The translations under genes and the position numbers were made by a program. 11,567 bases of DNA from Baffinella frigidus. Taxonomy: Eukaryota > Cryptophyceae > Cryptomonadales > Baffinellaceae. The notes beneath the pieces are model-generated. The model did no database searches, was not told the DNA's origin, and saw only the letters and a list, made by a program, of their open reading frames with translations. Shown here in pieces: positions 9,465 to 11,567 of the stretch; position 1 is the first letter of the stretch; each line of letters starts with the position of its first letter. Location of the stretch: assembly GCA_026770585.1 (NCBI GenBank), contig MU647400.1, positions 35,034 through 46,600 on the forward strand, given 5' to 3'.

Positions 9465-10588
9465 ACCCTTCCCTGCAGGTGGAGAGTGAGGATGAGGAGA
9501 GCGAGGCGGAGGAGGCGGGCGAAGACGAGGTCGCCCATCCCTCCCCACAAACCCCCACCCCCCTGCGGGTGAACGCTGTAGGAACACACACACACACACA
9601 CACCACGCGCGCGCGCTGTCTGTGCAAACTGGGCAAACTGGGCAAACTGGGCATGGTAGTATCAAGAACTGCCTCTACCTCTCTCTCTCCGTAGCATTGA
9701 AGGCATCGCTACCGCCCTCTGGCCGCGCTCGCCTGACTTCCGCTCCGCAACACCCTGCATTCCCCTCTTTTCCGCGTATCCAACAAACTTCGCTGCGGGG
9801 CGCAGGAAGAGAGATCGATCGTTTATTGCCAAACAACCAGCGTCAGCGCCGCACATGCCACGCGTTGTGCCACTTACTGCACCCCGTGTCGGCCGCTCAC
9901 ACGAGCATTTTCCGGATGGATTCTCACTCCAAGGGGCGCGCAGGAAGACGAGGCGAACCGGAAATCCGGCCTGTGTTCTTAACTTCTGGGGGTTTTTATA
10001 ACCCAGATACCCCTGCATCCAACAAACTTGGCCCTGGTGCGCAGGAGGACGAGGCGCCCGCACGCAAGGCGCTCGCGGCCTCCAACCGCAAGTCGGGCGC
10101 CTCCAGGCCCGCGGCGAAGGGGAAGCCTAAGAAGATCGCGAGCGATGATGAGGACGAGGTGCTGCCCCCCCCCCTTGCGTCTATCCCGTAAGTGGCCAGT
10201 AGGGTCCTAGGACCTGCCTAGGACCTGGTGTGGGACTTTTAAGCCCCCCACCCCTGGGCACTTGAGGGATACCTCCATGTCCACCAGTTTTTAAGTTGCA
10301 TCGCCCGCCACCTCCCGCACGAGAAAGCCGCCGTTTCGCGTATGCACGTTCCGCATGTGCACGTGTGTTTGCGAGTTTGTGTTGGAGGAGGTCTGCAGTC
10401 ACACATGCGCCTACTGTTTGGAATGGCACGTGAGGGATAATAACAAATCATACTAAATGATGGTGGTGATGCAGGAGGACGAGGAGAACGCGGAGAACGT
10501 GGACACGAACAGCAAGCGGAGCAGCCAGGCGGCCGCCAAGCCTTCTGCCGCCTCCCGCTCCCGCAACGCCCGCGTCTCCCGCGCATGA
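439..10588 (+). CDS. NCAPD2: Condensin complex subunit 1 (CAP-D2), C-terminal half, 21 exons, 5' part outside the window
   Basis: Non-SMC HEAT-repeat subunit of condensin I, which binds the kleisin CAP-H and DNA and compacts chromosomes in mitosis. Seen: joined exons 439-569, 1064-1150, 1396-1476, 1698-1841, 2225-2317, 2513-2611, 3342-3432, 3887-3968, 4692-4842, 5065-5160, 5483-5527, 5971-6027, 6564-6620, 6880-6948, 7661-7744, 8121-8282, 8579-8716, 8998-9033, 9401-9529, 10045-10158 and 10475-10588 give one open frame of about 685 codons. The core matches animal and plant CAP-D2 in order: VLALCKLM, NLQLLFSIM, RAIRSNTVVALGDMA, EPWMSHIFALLRD, NDMVKVRGQVSEMA, IYNLLPDLVGRLS, GLVDKFCSRFR, DKGVRRLCDDANF, FADKLHDEDI. 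These fit CAP-D2 much better than condensin II CAP-D3. Known: the family is usually about 1,300-1,400 residues, so roughly half is here. The tail from 8121 on is acidic/basic low complexity. Eighteen of 20 introns are phase 0. Least certain are the exact ends of exons 1, 2, 4, 5 and 19. Confidence 0.93.
570..1063 (+). other. Intron 1 with a decayed copy of the next exon's acceptor
   Basis: GT at 570, AG at 1062-1063, CTCTGAC branch-like motif at 1037-1043. It contains an imperfect inverted repeat (about 654-714, with the palindrome ACCCCTAGGGGT at its core) and, at 907-928, a perfect 22-nt copy of the true acceptor plus exon start at 1060-1081. The copy continues into unrelated sequence, so the downstream one is taken as the exon. 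Confidence 0.7.
1064..1150 (+). CDS. NCAPD2: CAP-D2 exon 2 of window
   Basis: Encodes VLSEVVMHGGGGDDERWLPA followed by TEAALNAMA. This is the CAP-D2 segment where a short helix with W-P/A-EAA-ALNAI character precedes the hydrophobic ILK helix. The donor is either GTGGTT at 1151 or GTTTCG at 1154; both are phase 0. The reading frame continues with exon 3. Confidence 0.78.
1151..1395 (+). other. Intron 2, pyrimidine-repeat filled
   Basis: Nearly the whole intron is (CCCT)n, (CTCTTTAC)n, (CATCCCTC)n and (CCGCTCTC)n pyrimidine repeat (about 1159-1365). A GCTGACG branch-like motif at 1367-1373 precedes the AGCAG acceptor at 1391-1395. Confidence 0.7.
1159..1365. repeat. Polypyrimidine compound microsatellite
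   Basis: Successive blocks of CCCT, CTCTTTAC, CATCCCTC and CCGCTCTC units cover about 200 nt with almost no purine on the sense strand. It accounts for long spurious Pro/Ser/Leu reading frames and Glu/Arg/Gly frames on the other strand. Confidence 0.92.
1396..1476 (+). CDS. NCAPD2: CAP-D2 exon 3 of window
   Basis: Encodes ALPEAHVAYGSVLRAMASHL then FSAPGDE, ending at GAG|GTGCGC (phase 0). It fits the helix after the ALNA motif of CAP-D2 (the position of the ILK...F helix in plants). The start at 1396 follows CAG; 1393 (CAG codon retained) is possible. Confidence 0.72.
1477..1697 (+). other. Intron 3 with a copy of the exon 3 donor end
   Basis: Carries a CT/CA microsatellite (about 1496-1532). 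At 1541-1558 there is a near-identical copy (2 mismatches in 18) of the exon 3 end plus donor at 1463-1480. The acceptor CCAG ends at 1697. Confidence 0.6.
1698..1841 (+). CDS. NCAPD2: CAP-D2 exon 4 of window
   Basis: Encodes VESWRLARFLHVLGHSAVKQ then LAVAEGMGADQQRKQ, ending at CAG|GTCCGT. Known CAP-D2 proteins have a LxxLLxxxGHxAxxQLVxxE helix here followed by a basic Gln/Arg-rich helix, and this matches. The 5' end is 1698 (adding VALKLVCPLPPRQ) or a second acceptor at 1735-1736 giving a start at 1737. Both are phase 0. Confidence 0.8.
1989..2018. repeat. Perfect hairpin, 12-bp stem and 6-nt loop
   Basis: CCGTCAACGTTT (1989-2000) pairs perfectly with AAACGTTGACGG (2007-2018) around CTCACC. 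It lies inside an intron, well before the acceptor, with no T-run, so it is not a bacterial-type terminator. Confidence 0.9.
2072..2155. repeat. Imperfect inverted repeat (CCTAGG-bordered)
   Basis: CCCTAGGATCGATACATAGG near 2073 is matched, with small indels, by the complement of CCTAGGTCGTATCGCCTAGG near 2133-2152. It is possibly a decayed foldback element inside intron 4. Confidence 0.6.
2225..2317 (+). CDS. NCAPD2: CAP-D2 exon 5 of window (Lys/Glu-rich linker)
   Basis: Encodes AAEEEAQAKSGAKD then KPKKNKDEA, the charged linker between the ERRR/QRKQ helix and the LxxAER/E helix of CAP-D2, where animals and plants also have a Lys/Glu-rich stretch. The donor is unclear: GTTCCC at 2318 (phase 0), a GC donor at 2291 (GAG|GCACGC), or none, since the frame stays open straight into exon 6. 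Confidence 0.68.
2318..2512 (+). other. Intron 5, stop-free and in frame (exitron-like)
   Basis: 195 nt, a multiple of 3, with no in-frame stop. It would encode a Pro/His/Leu-rich insert if retained. It has the polypyrimidine composition of the other introns, a CTGAC motif at about 2489-2493 and an AGCGCAG acceptor ending at 2512, so splicing is the likelier fate. Confidence 0.55.
2513..2611 (+). CDS. NCAPD2: CAP-D2 exon 6 of window
   Basis: Encodes EEGIEAATGVDAVVQETRAE then MARELGERDLLSE, ending at GAG|GTCCGT (phase 0). It corresponds to the acidic helix ending ...E-LL that precedes the FxPLLxKxC helix in CAP-D2. Its 3' end is copied at least three times in the following intron. Confidence 0.8.
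2612..3341 (+). other. Intron 6 with serial copies of exon 6 end and exon 7 start
   Basis: Copies of the exon 6 end and donor lie at 2695-2725, 2773-2832 (about 60 nt) and 2919-2940. A copy of the exon 7 start lies at 3208-3256. It also holds an AAACCGG heptamer array, a G-run (about 2681-2692), CACCCTA-type degenerate repeats and a C-run just before the acceptor at 3341. The local AATAAA at about 2760-2765 is not considered functional. Confidence 0.75.
2833..2890. repeat. AAACCGG heptamer tandem array
   Basis: About eight units with a 7-bp period directly follow the third copy of the exon 6 end. The unit differs from the telomere heptamer CCCTAAA by two or so substitutions when phased. Confidence 0.92.
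3342..3432 (+). CDS. NCAPD2: CAP-D2 exon 7 of window
   Basis: Encodes ESLVGMFGAMVRSVCENASN then KYSDSRVRTA plus one base. This matches the CAP-D2 FxPLLxxVCxNxxxY helix. The donor CTG|GTCCGC at 3433 gives phase 1, and joining it to 3887 restores GG plus G as Gly, giving ...RTAGVLALCKLM as in plant CAP-D2 (xASGMLALC). This is strong internal support for the chosen splice sites. Confidence 0.88.
3433..3886 (+). other. Intron 7 with exon-end copy and a 150-bp tandem duplication
   Basis: A copy of the exon 7 end lies at about 3503-3552. A block containing TGTGTTGGTGGG-type sequence, TGACCAT and the exon 8 acceptor is present twice (about 3627-3747 and 3773-3905). The second unit ends in the real exon 8. 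Confidence 0.78.
3627..3905 (+). repeat. Degenerate tandem duplication (about 150-bp unit) ending in exon 8
   Basis: Both units run GCCGCC...TAG...CTGAAAT..GTGTTGGTGGG..GGTCTGAAA..GGGGCG...TATAT...CTTGACCATC or TTTGACCATC and then AGGGGTGCTGGCGCTG. The latter is the acceptor plus the first codons of exon 8. The first unit's exon copy diverges after 18 nt. Confidence 0.82.
3887..3968 (+). CDS. NCAPD2: CAP-D2 exon 8 of window (Cnd1 core begins)
   Basis: Encodes (G)VLALCKLMCVSSVYCEENL then QLLFSIM and two bases. The xLALxKxM...xCxxxLxLLFxxx pattern is a CAP-D2 hallmark. The donor AT|GTCCTC at 3969 is phase 2, and the next exon begins with G, rebuilding ATG (Met) at the junction. Confidence 0.92.
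4221..4306. repeat. CCCTGAA heptamer tandem array
   Basis: About 12 almost perfect units. It differs from telomeric CCCTAAA by one base per unit. Confidence 0.95.
4384..4610 (+). repeat. Three decayed partial copies of exon 9 and its acceptor
   Basis: 4384-4434 repeats CTGGCAG plus about 45 nt of exon 9 with very few changes. 4481-4496 repeats the GGAGACATGGCGT part. 4542-4610 repeats both parts with more changes (for example GATCAGGTCGAACACGG instead of CATCCGCTCCAACACCG). The genuine exon at 4692 is the only one that continues into the conserved FRWTNLTEPW sequence. Confidence 0.88.
4640..4682. repeat. CCCTCAA heptamer tandem array
   Basis: About six units immediately upstream of the exon 9 acceptor. 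It differs from CCCTAAA by one base per unit. Confidence 0.93.
4692..4842 (+). CDS. NCAPD2: CAP-D2 exon 9 of window (most conserved HEAT segment)
   Basis: Encodes (M)TAPERAIRSNTVVALGDMA then FRWTNLTEPWMSHIFALLRD and ADAIVRHNTLT, ending at ACG|GTGCGC (phase 0). The VRSNxxxALGDLAxRFPNLxEPWxxxLYARLRDxxxxVRKxA signature of the Cnd1 domain is clearly present. The usual RFPNL is RWTNL here. Confidence 0.96.
4843..5064 (+). other. Intron 9 with copy of the exon 9 end
   Basis: A CCCT/CATC pyrimidine repeat (about 4850-4915) is followed at about 4914-4948 by a copy of the exon 9 end and donor (GCCATCGTCC...ACACCCTCACGGTGCGC), then CCTCGCCCT repeats and an ACAG acceptor at 5064. Confidence 0.75.
5065..5160 (+). 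CDS. NCAPD2: CAP-D2 exon 10 of window
   Basis: Encodes VLTHLVLNDMVKVRGQVSEM then ALCLEDSEHRIQ. It matches the invariant VLTHLILxDMxKVKGxxxEMAxxLxDxxxxI segment of CAP-D2. Phase 0 at both ends, donor CAG|GTCCAT. Confidence 0.96.
5161..5482 (+). other. Intron 10
   Basis: Contains inverted, CCGTAGG-containing short repeats (about 5218-5300) and an AAGGTTATGTGGCTGACG segment at about 5405-5422 that recurs with changes in intron 11. The acceptor is GTGCGCAG at 5482. No gene is seen in it. Confidence 0.7.
5483..5527 (+). CDS. NCAPD2: CAP-D2 exon 11 of window (45 nt)
   Basis: Encodes DMARLFFSEFKLKQQ. It is the counterpart of the LAKxFFxELSxKGN motif that precedes IYNLLPD in all CAP-D2 proteins. 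Phase 0, donor CAG|GTCCCC. Confidence 0.92.
5538..5568. repeat. CCCTAAA telomere-type interstitial array
   Basis: Four perfect copies of the plant/alga-type telomere heptamer, 10 nt inside intron 11. Confidence 0.93.
5691..5900. mobile_element. MITE-like non-autonomous inverted-repeat element with flanking direct repeats
   Basis: Long imperfect terminal inverted repeats (5723-5789 against 5817-5883) begin TCATCCGGTC and run into GAAAATTACTACACACG. AT-rich arms sit in GC-rich surroundings and there is no coding sequence. A 14-bp direct repeat TGGTGGTAGCTAAC flanks it at 5691-5704 and 5887-5900, though 18 and 3 nt away from the inverted repeats, so it is not a clean target-site duplication. 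Confidence 0.72.
5971..6027 (+). CDS. NCAPD2: CAP-D2 exon 12 of window
   Basis: Encodes GMLIYNLLPDLVGRLSASQ. It contains the diagnostic IYNLLPDIxxxLS motif of CAP-D2. Phase 0, acceptor GGCAG, donor CAG|GTCTCC. Confidence 0.96.
6028..6563 (+). other. Intron 12 built of repeated donor-like and GGTTGAGA modules
   Basis: Modules recur: (AGGTCTCCTCCTC)-(AGCCCCA) at 6028, 6115, 6143, 6211 and 6243; GGTTGAGA tandem runs at about 6055-6080, 6173-6189, 6272-6302; TGCACTTGCTCTGCAGG at about 6087-6104 and 6309-6325; and a related CCACTTGATATGCAGG at 6440-6455. An AACCGT array precedes the acceptor. Confidence 0.82.
6518..6550. repeat. TAACCG hexamer tandem array
   Basis: Five to six units 13 nt before the exon 13 acceptor, followed by AAACCCTCAA. 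Confidence 0.9.
6564..6620 (+). CDS. NCAPD2: CAP-D2 exon 13 of window
   Basis: Encodes VEEGKFRRVIKSVFAFIDK. It matches the VEEExFxxIMxxLLSxIxKDKQ segment of CAP-D2. Phase 0, acceptor CGCAG, donor AAG|GTCTCA. Confidence 0.93.
6621..6879 (+). other. Intron 13
   Basis: A CTCTCCCT pyrimidine tract (6632-6684), then unique sequence with TGTGCCTG and GTGTGTGCG runs. The acceptor GCGGCAG ends at 6879. No gene is seen. Confidence 0.7.
6880..6948 (+). CDS. NCAPD2: CAP-D2 exon 14 of window
   Basis: Encodes AKQTDGLVDKFCSRFRASDD then PRQ. It matches DKQTExLVEKLCxRFxxxxxxRQ of CAP-D2. Phase 0, donor CAG|GTTCAT. The last 20 nt plus the donor are perfectly repeated 111 bp downstream. Confidence 0.94.
6929..7061 (+). 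repeat. 22-bp perfect direct repeat flanking an 89-bp hairpin insert at the exon 14 donor
   Basis: The 22 bp at 6929-6950 (last 20 nt of exon 14 plus GT) recurs exactly at 7040-7061. Between them is an AT-rich segment with a perfect 12-bp stem, GAAAATTACTAC (6990-7001) against GTAGTAATTTTC (7019-7030). The stem shares its sequence with the arms of the 5723-5883 element. Either copy of the donor could act. Confidence 0.92.
6949..7660 (+). other. Intron 14 with insertion, palindromes and exon 15 copies
   Basis: In order: an AT-rich hairpin bracketed by 22-bp direct repeats, a degenerate GGGTTTAGGG-like stretch (7127-7185), two adjacent near-perfect palindromes (7221-7287), unassigned sequence, then copies of the exon 15 acceptor and start at about 7466-7481 and 7566-7582. 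The acceptor TTGGCAG ends at 7660. Confidence 0.8.
7221..7287. repeat. Two adjacent palindromes
   Basis: AGGTGACTGCC (7221-7231) pairs perfectly with GGCAGTCACCT (7234-7244). 7262-7287 is a perfect 26-bp palindrome centred on ACCGGT. Both are inside intron 14 and their function is unknown. Confidence 0.93.
7661..7744 (+). CDS. NCAPD2: CAP-D2 exon 15 of window
   Basis: Encodes WRDMAFCLANLNLSDKGVRR then LCDDANFK. It matches the RQxRDLAYCLSQLxxTEKGLRKLxDxF segment. Phase 0, acceptor GGCAG with CTGAC 17 nt upstream, donor AAG|GTCCCC. Confidence 0.95.
7745..8120 (+). other. Intron 15 with a long AC microsatellite and an acceptor copy
   Basis: After the AC tract, 7882-7890 (CAGGCGTTT) copies the exon 16 acceptor and start at 8118-8126. 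GAGGGAGGG and AGAGAG purine runs at about 8032-8070, then an ACCTCCTC duplication (8078-8109) and the acceptor ACCCAG ending at 8120. Confidence 0.78.
7771..7859. repeat. AC dinucleotide microsatellite (about 44 units)
   Basis: Perfect (AC)n. It explains all long Thr/His and Cys/Val reading frames here. Confidence 0.98.
8121..8282 (+). CDS. NCAPD2: CAP-D2 exon 16 of window (end of HEAT domain, start of tail)
   Basis: Encodes AFADKLHDEDIAGSFLQIVA then KAKKLPK, an Ala/Gly/Asp-rich stretch, and DELEEKLDQ. It corresponds to FGDKLSDExIxxxFxxVVxKxRK and then the IDEFEQKL helix of CAP-D2. Phase 0, donor CAG|GTGCCG. Confidence 0.92.
8355..8437. repeat. ACACAAC heptamer tandem array
   Basis: About 11-12 near-perfect 7-bp units. 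Confidence 0.93.
8511..8568. repeat. CCCCAAA heptamer tandem array
   Basis: About eight 7-bp units beginning with CTAAACCCC. It is one substitution per unit from CCCTAAA. Confidence 0.94.
8579..8716 (+). CDS. NCAPD2: CAP-D2 exon 17 of window (acidic/basic tail)
   Basis: Encodes AMQSEEARAAALAARIASGE then an Asp/Glu-rich stretch, APAPAPFAKKATAKK, ending at AAG|GTGCGT. It is part of the disordered C-terminal tail, with low conservation expected in the family. The assignment rests on frame continuity and splice signals. Confidence 0.75.
8717..8997 (+). other. Intron 17
   Basis: Includes a (TATGACGTG)3 nonamer repeat at 8846-8878, a GCCCGCTAGTAGCGGGC hairpin at about 8884-8900 and a TAGTAAC branch-like motif at about 8967-8973. 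The acceptor GGGCAG ends at 8997. No gene is seen. Confidence 0.7.
8998..9033 (+). CDS. NCAPD2: CAP-D2 exon 18 of window (36-nt basic micro-exon)
   Basis: Encodes APAKAKAAKKKK, a possible nuclear-localisation or DNA-binding basic patch. Bounded by GGGCAG| and AAG|GTACTT, phase 0. Identification relies on context and splice signals. Confidence 0.62.
9034..9400 (+). other. Intron 18 with a repeat shared with intron 20
   Basis: Contains CCCTAAGACCTGCCT twice (9090-9104, 9122-9136), a block to about 9238 related to 10193-10300, and an 18-G run at about 9272-9289. The acceptor CTGCAG ends at 9400. Confidence 0.68.
9112..9238 (+). repeat. Dispersed intronic repeat, copy 1
   Basis: Shares, in order, GTAAGGCCCTAAGACCTGCC, GGGACCTCGTGGGA, CACTTGAGGG and AAGTTGCA with 10193-10300 at roughly 65-75% by eye, with indels. 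Confidence 0.65.
9401..9529 (+). CDS. NCAPD2: CAP-D2 exon 19 of window (acidic tail, with possible coding repeat)
   Basis: Encodes EDSAEEESPGPST then a Leu/Asn/Pro/Gln repeat from (CCCTCAA)n, then VESEDEESEAEEAGEDE, ending at GAG|GTCGCC. No GT donor lies in the repeat and the frame is open throughout, so a single exon is proposed. Alternatively the exon starts only at 9479 (acceptor CTGCAG at 9478), and 9401-9478 is intron with an acceptor copy. Confidence 0.6.
9431..9470. repeat. CCCTCAA heptamer array, possibly coding
   Basis: About five to six units, the same unit as at 4640-4682, directly before the CCCTGCAG acceptor-like site. Confidence 0.92.
9530..10044 (+). other. Intron 19 with two copies of the exon 20 acceptor and start
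   Basis: An AC run (about 9584-9602), a GCAAACTGG nonamer array (9623-9652), then TCCAACAAACTT...GCGCAGGAAGAG (about 9779-9812) and GCGCAGGAAGACGAGGCGAACC (about 9939-9960). Both resemble TCCAACAAACTT...GCGCAGGAGGACGAGGCG at the true junction (10018-10056). The acceptor GCGCAG ends at 10044. Confidence 0.75.
10045..10158 (+). CDS. NCAPD2: CAP-D2 exon 20 of window (tail)
   Basis: Encodes EDEAPARKALAASNRKSGAS then RPAAKGKPKKIASDDEDE, ending at GAG|GTGCTG (phase 0). KGKPKK followed by an acidic SDDEDE patch resembles the KKxKVVFSSDES-type patch of animal CAP-D2 tails, but this is only compositional. Confidence 0.8.
10159..10474 (+). other. Intron 20 with copy 2 of the dispersed repeat
   Basis: 10193-10300 resembles 9112-9238 and begins with the inverted TCCTAGGACCTGCCTAGGA. 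The rest is unique. The acceptor GATGCAG ends at 10474, with TACTAAA about 25 nt before it. Confidence 0.7.
10475..10588 (+). CDS. NCAPD2: CAP-D2 final exon with stop codon
   Basis: Encodes EDEENAENVDTNSKRSSQAA then AKPSAASRSRNARVSRA and TGA at 10586-10588. The Ser/Arg-rich terminus resembles the basic Arg-rich end of animal CAP-D2 (RASARRHRS type). Its start repeats the first codons of exon 20 (GAGGACGAG), hinting at an exon-level duplication. Confidence 0.82.
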   Translation, partial: EDEENAENVDTNSKRSSQAAAKPSAASRSRNARVSRA

Positions 10589-10900
10589 GCGCCTTCTCTC
10601 CCCCCCCCACTCTCTCTTCTCTCCTCCCTCCCTCTCTCCCTCCCTCCCTCCAGCGGGGCCCGCCGACACCGGCGAGCGCCAGCTCTTACTCACCACCCTA
10701 CCTAGGCGCGTCCTGCTCTTTCCCCTCGCAAGACGCGCGCCCCTCCGCACAGCGGACCCGACAGTGCATGCGAGTGCATGCAGCGTAGCGTGCTGTCCCC
10801 AGGGGGGAGGCGCGCGTCAGGCACAGCCTCACAACCTGTTGGGGCGGCGGGGCGCTCTCAAGGGCTAATCTTTCTTAAATAAAACGCGTGTTCGCGGCTG
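10589..10900 (+). other. Probable 3' UTR
   Basis: A pyrimidine-rich stretch (10593-10650) after the TGA, then unique sequence to the AATAAA. No conserved coding sequence is seen. Confidence 0.6.
10878..10883 (+). terminator. Candidate polyadenylation signal AATAAA
   Basis: AATAAA lies 290 nt after the stop codon in CTTAAATAAAACG, followed within about 45 nt by GT-rich sequence (TATTTATGTGTGTTCG). This is the standard eukaryotic arrangement, and it would argue against lineages that do not use AATAAA. Confidence 0.55.
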
Positions 10901-11567
10901 CTGGAGGTGCTGCCGCTGCAGTATTTATGTGTGTTCGTTCGCAGTGTACCTTCATGTGTACGTGTGTGCGCGCGTTGCCGAGGCATGCAGTGGGCCGCAG
11001 ATGCCGGGTCTGCTGTCGTTGGTCTGCGTGTAGCGGGGCGAGAGAGACGTTGATTGATTCCAAAATGGCTGCCATGTTTTCCACCGCACAGAGGCTAGGT
11101 CTCAGCAAGATCGAGAGGGAGGCCACTCAGAGCTTGCATGCGAGAAGAAAGGAGTCGTGTTTTTGAAGGCCGGCCCGGGCTGCCTGAAAGCGAGGTTTTT
11201 TATTGGTGTGTCGTTTACACTGTACAGCGTGTAGGTCCTTGACGTTCTTCGAGCTCCCAACAAAGGCGGAACTGATTCTGCGGGAAAGCCGTCCTTCATT
11301 TCGGAAACAGGTCCACTCAAAAGACACTTTGATCTCAAATGGAGGGAGCCCCACAGCGCGCCGCCGCAAAAAGCGAGAACCAAAAAAGATAGGATAGACC
11401 AGAGAGAATCAAGAAAGGTGGGATACATGTAGACCAGAGAGATCAAGAAAGACAGGATAGACTAGAGAGCTGAGTTGGCTGACCTCGAGGCCCGCCAACT
11501 CAGCTCTCTGGTCTCTCCTGTCTTTCTTGATTCTCGATTTTTGTGGCGGCCGTCAAGTTCCAGAAGG
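10901..11567. other. Intergenic region, no gene recognised
   Basis: Lower-GC sequence. Open frames on both strands (for example + strand ending at 11166, - strand 11102-11446) show no recognisable family. TTTATT at 11199-11204 is AATAAA on the - strand and could be the end of a convergent gene lying to the right. A purine-rich run (11360-11470) leads into the terminal hairpin. Confidence 0.5.
11442..11531. repeat. Long inverted repeat, about 38-nt arms, 14-nt loop
   Basis: The left arm (11442-11479) ATCAAGAAAGACAGGA...GAGCTGAGTTGGC is complementary with few mismatches to 11494-11531. The left arm is preceded by two further partial tandem copies of the GGATAGACCAGAGAGAATCAAGAAAG unit's parts (from about 11390), so the structure looks like repeated foldback duplication. 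Confidence 0.88.

Noticed and set aside
9939-9975. Alternative exon start with Glu-Asp-Glu-Ala codons
   Set aside because: It resembles exon 20 with an internal deletion and runs into non-conserved sequence, so it is treated as a decayed copy.
10888-11166. 92-codon + strand open frame after the polyadenylation signal
   Set aside because: No conserved motif and an Ala/Cys/Val composition typical of chance frames; unsupported.
11102-11446. 114-codon - strand open frame with a hydrophobic N-terminus
   Set aside because: No recognisable domain, and it overlaps purine-rich low-complexity DNA and a possible - strand polyadenylation signal; not supportable as a gene.

Overview
This is nuclear DNA from a GC-rich, intron-dense eukaryote. 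The evidence is a single conserved protein assembled from 21 short exons (36 to 162 nt) separated by introns with GT...AG borders, CTGAC/CTAAC-like branch sites and an AATAAA signal downstream of the stop codon. Arrays of CCCTAAA (the plant/alga-type telomere heptamer) and close variants suggest an alga or a related protist. The lineage (haptophyte, stramenopile, chlorarachniophyte, dinoflagellate or other) cannot be fixed from this window.

The one confidently identified gene is on the + strand: the C-terminal half of condensin complex subunit 1 (CAP-D2 / NCAPD2 / Cnd1 / Ycs4), the HEAT-repeat non-SMC subunit of condensin I. Exons run from about 439 to the TGA at 10586-10588 and give about 685 codons. 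The 5' half lies upstream of the window. Exons at 3342-7744 carry the conserved Cnd1 core (motifs VLALCK, RAIRSNTVVALGDMA, RLFFSEF, IYNLLPDL). Exons from 8121 onward encode a charged, low-complexity tail. Splice phases agree across every junction, including one phase-1 and one phase-2 intron, which independently supports the model.

Layout: 1-438 is a probable intron with a CAA-rich microsatellite. 439-2611 holds exons 1-6. 2612-5160 holds exons 7-10, with long introns full of exon-derived duplications. 5161-7744 holds exons 11-15, and their introns carry inverted-repeat (MITE-like) sequences. 7745-10588 holds exons 16-21, encoding the tail. 10589-11567 is 3' UTR and intergenic DNA ending in a long hairpin.

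The striking feature is the introns. At least a dozen contain decayed partial copies of their own flanking exon-intron junctions (a splice site plus about 15-70 nt of exon). Many also hold a short tandem array, very often with a 7-bp period resembling mutated telomere repeats. Two AT-rich hairpins share the same arm sequence, and one lies between perfect 22-bp direct repeats that include an exon end and its splice donor. Together these suggest an active process of intron growth or gain by local duplication and insertion. No rRNA, tRNA, CRISPR array or autonomous mobile element was found.
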